64,000 nt of DNA from Hyphomicrobiales bacterium (lineage in GTDB: Bacteria > Pseudomonadota > Alphaproteobacteria > Rhizobiales > MH13). A model generated the notes under the pieces. It was not told the DNA's origin, did no database searches, and saw only the letters and a program-made list of their open reading frames with translations. Made by a program: the position numbers and the translations under genes. The first letter of the stretch is position 1. Each line of letters begins with the position of its first letter. Below, in pieces: positions 62,199 through 64,000 of this stretch. The stretch is from positions 930,001 through 994,000 of the forward strand of contig JAEPOK010000001.1 in assembly GCA_017642935.1 (NCBI GenBank), given 5' to 3'.

Positions 62199-62940
62199 TG
62201 CTCCAGCCGCCATCGATCACGTGGATCGTGCCAGTGGAATAGGCTGCTTCATCGGACGCAAGATAGACAGCCAGAGCGGCGATTTCTTCAGGTTTACCGA
62301 TCCGGCCCATTGGCTGTCGACTGATGAACGCAGCTCTGGCCGCTTCATAGCCGCCCATGGTTTCACCGAGTTTTCTGATACGATCTTCCAGCGACGGGCT
62401 TTCCACCGTGCCTGGGCAGATGGCGTGTGCACGAATGCCCTGACCGATGAAATCGGCGGCAATGGATTTCGTCATGCCGATGACGCCTGCCTTGGTCGCG
62501 CCGTAGACAAACCGATTGGGCACCGCCATCACGGATGAAGCGGCAGACGACATGTTGATGATAGTGCCGCCTCCAGTACCGATCATGTCCGGCAGGAAGG
62601 CTTTGGTGACGCGGAACATCGCTGTCATGTTGAGATCGAGCGAAAAGGCCCAGCTCTCCTCATCGCAATCGAGAATGCTTCCATGTGCGACGAAGCCTGC
62701 GCAATTGAACAACACATCCAAGGCACCGACGGCTTTCTGGGCTTCTGCGATACTGACTGGGTCTCGAACGTCGAGCACACGGGTTTCGCATCCGCCCGCG
62801 TCAAGGTCACCAAGGGCAGCTTCATTGATGTCGGTGGCAACAACGCGTGCGCCCTCTTCGGTCATCGCCAGCGCCGTTGCCTTGCCGATGCCTTGGCCGG
62901 CGGCAGTGATAAGGCAAGTTTTGCCGTCCAAACGTCCCAT
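62191..62940 (-). CDS. short-chain dehydrogenase, resembling 2-keto-3-deoxy-L-fuconate dehydrogenase
   Basis: The 249-residue SDR has the Rossmann motif TAAGQGIGKA, the NNAG equivalent FNCAGFV and the catalytic Tyr146/Lys150 in YGATK. The segments FNCAGFVAHGSILDCDEESW and ICPGTVESPSLEDRIR, and the end GTIHVIDGGWSN, are those of the 2-keto-3-deoxy-L-fuconate dehydrogenase / DHRS6 type, which oxidise hydroxy-acid intermediates of sugar degradation. The following gene overlaps it, and ribokinase lies 9 bases upstream. Confidence 0.92.
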   Translation of the reverse strand: MGRLDGKTCLITAAGQGIGKATALAMTEEGARVVATDINEAALGDLDAGGCETRVLDVRDPVSIAEAQKAVGALDVLFNCAGFVAHGSILDCDEESWAFSLDLNMTAMFRVTKAFLPDMIGTGGGTIINMSSAASSVMAVPNRFVYGATKAGVIGMTKSIAADFIGQGIRAHAICPGTVESPSLEDRIRKLGETMGGYEAARAAFISRQPMGRIGKPEEIAALAVYLASDEAAYSTGTIHVIDGGWSNV

Positions 62941-62949
62941 TCAATTGTC

Positions 62950-63882
62950 CTATGCTGAGCTCAACAGTTCATCAATTTCGGCCCGCGTGGGCATGGAGGG
63001 CGCGGTGCCTGCGCGCGTCACCGAAAGGCTTGCGGTCGCACAACCAAAGCGTACTGCCTCGACCGGTTCGCCGCCTTCAGCAATGGCAACTGCAAAGCCT
63101 CCGTTGAAGGCATCCCCTGCCCCGGTTGTTTCTACGACTGGGCCGGCGTTGAAGGCTGGAACGTGTTCGCTGACGCTTCCGTCGTCATAGAGTGCGCCCT
63201 GTTCGCCGAGCGTGATGATGGCCGCGCCAGCACCCTGGTCGCGCAGAAGCTTGGCCGCCGCACGCGCATCATCGACGGACACCACAGGGCGACCAACCAA
63301 GGCCTCGGCTTCGGATTCATTGGGTGTCACGAAGTCGCAAAGCGCCAACATGCCGTCCGGCAAGGTATCAGCCGGTGCGGGATTGAGCACGGTGCGGGCG
63401 CCACCTTCTTTGGCGATTTGAAGCGCGCGGACCGCAGCCTCCATCGGCTGTTCCAATTGCGTCACAAAAACGCTCGCGGACCCTATGAGATCGCCCCGTG
63501 CATCGATGTCCGTCGGGCTTATCGTGCGGGCTACGCCCGGCGAAACGATGATGGCGTTGTTGCCGGTGCCGGATTCCACAAAGATGTAGGCAGCGCCGGT
63601 GTAGCTGTCGGCGTGCTGGCTGATGGCCGGTTTAACGCCAGCCTCCTGCCAGGTCGCAAGCGCCATATCGGCAAATGGATCCTCGCCAAGCTTGGTGATG
63701 AAGTGCGCCGACACGTCGCCGTCGCCCGCAGCCATTGCGGCGGCGACGGCCTGATTGGAGCCTTTTCCGCCAGGGCCAAGTGCAAAGCTCTCGCCCAGGA
63801 TCGTCTCACCCATTTTTGGCTGGCGCGGCGCGCGATAGGCAGTATCGGCAACGAACACACCGAGAATAACAACATCGGCCAT
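62950..63882 (-). CDS. rbsK: ribokinase
   Basis: The 310-residue PfkB-family kinase has FALGPGGKGSNQAVAAA near the N-terminus (the GGKGxNQA sugar-binding motif) and VVETTGAGDAFNGGFAVA with the catalytic Asp near residue 250. It phosphorylates D-ribose or a related sugar at O5. The second of two adjacent ATG codons is chosen because AGGAG is 6 bases upstream of it. It follows a FucU/RbsD-like gene by 9 bases. Confidence 0.93.
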   Translation of the reverse strand: MADVVILGVFVADTAYRAPRQPKMGETILGESFALGPGGKGSNQAVAAAMAAGDGDVSAHFITKLGEDPFADMALATWQEAGVKPAISQHADSYTGAAYIFVESGTGNNAIIVSPGVARTISPTDIDARGDLIGSASVFVTQLEQPMEAAVRALQIAKEGGARTVLNPAPADTLPDGMLALCDFVTPNESEAEALVGRPVVSVDDARAAAKLLRDQGAGAAIITLGEQGALYDDGSVSEHVPAFNAGPVVETTGAGDAFNGGFAVAIAEGGEPVEAVRFGCATASLSVTRAGTAPSMPTRAEIDELLSSA

Positions 63883-63891
63883 CATGCGCTC

Positions 63892-64000
63892 CTAGGCTTC
63901 AGGTGGGATCACACCCTTGCGCAGCATAAAGCAGCCGTAGAACCGCCGCTCACCGGTTTGGATGACAGCGTAGGCCTCTTTGGCCATGTCATAAAAGGCG
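63892..64000 (-). CDS. C-terminal end of a RbsD/FucU-like sugar mutarotase (start beyond window)
   Basis: The last 35 residues are visible: they read FYDMAKEAYAVIQTGERR and then FYGCFMLRKGVIPPEA. This matches the C-terminus of FucU/RbsD proteins, which interconvert pyranose and furanose or alpha and beta anomers of fucose or ribose. Its stop overlaps the ribosome site of ribokinase. The family call rests on a short piece, so the precise branch (ribose or fucose) is open. Confidence 0.7.
   Translation of the reverse strand, partial: AFYDMAKEAYAVIQTGERRFYGCFMLRKGVIPPEA

Noticed and set aside
1-64000. CRISPR arrays, insertion sequences, prophage or integrase genes
   Set aside because: No spaced direct repeats, transposase or integrase motifs, or att-like duplications around the tRNA gene were seen.

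Overview
The window looks like a chromosomal segment of an alphaproteobacterium of the order Hyphomicrobiales (Rhizobiales). GC content is fairly high. Several genes belong to families largely confined to or typical of that group: EipB/DUF1849, DUF3572, DUF1489, a phasin, a PleD/DivK pair next to rpmG, and a DinB with an N-terminal Cys4 extension. Neighbourhoods such as rlpA-dac-tmk-holB-metG-tatD and pyrB-pyrC'-plsY-dprA-topA-rnr are also familiar there. I cannot place a genus. I see no prophage, insertion sequence, integron or CRISPR array; this is mostly ordinary core genome with dense, often overlapping genes.

Left part (1-23 kb), mostly minus strand. First comes rlpA, a DacA-like protein, tmk, holB, metG, tatD and an MBL hydrolase cut by the window edge. 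Then follow deoC with a double-length aldehyde dehydrogenase, a mutarotase-like protein, a CaiB/BaiF CoA-transferase, tRNA-Ser(GCU), two small proteins, a peroxiredoxin, a DsbD-N-like exported protein, YqgE and a GST. Next are an SprA-like HExxH protein, a DM13 protein and the GatCAB cluster, which is interrupted by a GNAT-chorismate mutase fusion and a small membrane protein.

Middle part (23-43 kb), mostly plus strand. The genes are amn, ruvX, a 722-residue protein that appears to be a degenerate M48 protease, pyrB with a catalytically dead dihydroorotase partner, plsY, dprA, topA, rnr, a Nudix hydrolase and rpmG. The cell-cycle pair divK-pleD lies on the minus strand, and DUF3572-dinB runs back on the plus strand into eipB.

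Right part (43-64 kb). Short units alternate strands: GDPD-FemAB-like-HIT, cupin, clpS-clpA, phasin, a SPOR-domain D,D-carboxypeptidase, a VWA/J-domain pair, panC, DUF1489, an ArsR regulator facing a rhodanese unit, EamA, an SH3-like protein, an ICMT-like protein, mgtE and a GlcD-type dehydrogenase. The last genes form a sugar/keto-acid catabolic unit that continues beyond the window: a FucU/RbsD-like mutarotase, ribokinase, SDR and a ThDP enzyme.

The most unusual points are proteins that keep a family fold but have lost key residues: the DacA-like protein (KTG replaced by FAG), the M48-like protein (HExxH replaced by HALVC), the dihydroorotase (HxH replaced by QVR) and the peroxiredoxin (universal Pro lost). 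There is also a 43-residue membrane protein ahead of the rhodanese gene, and two candidate structured RNA elements. None of these was tested by a database search; family calls rest on motif recognition.
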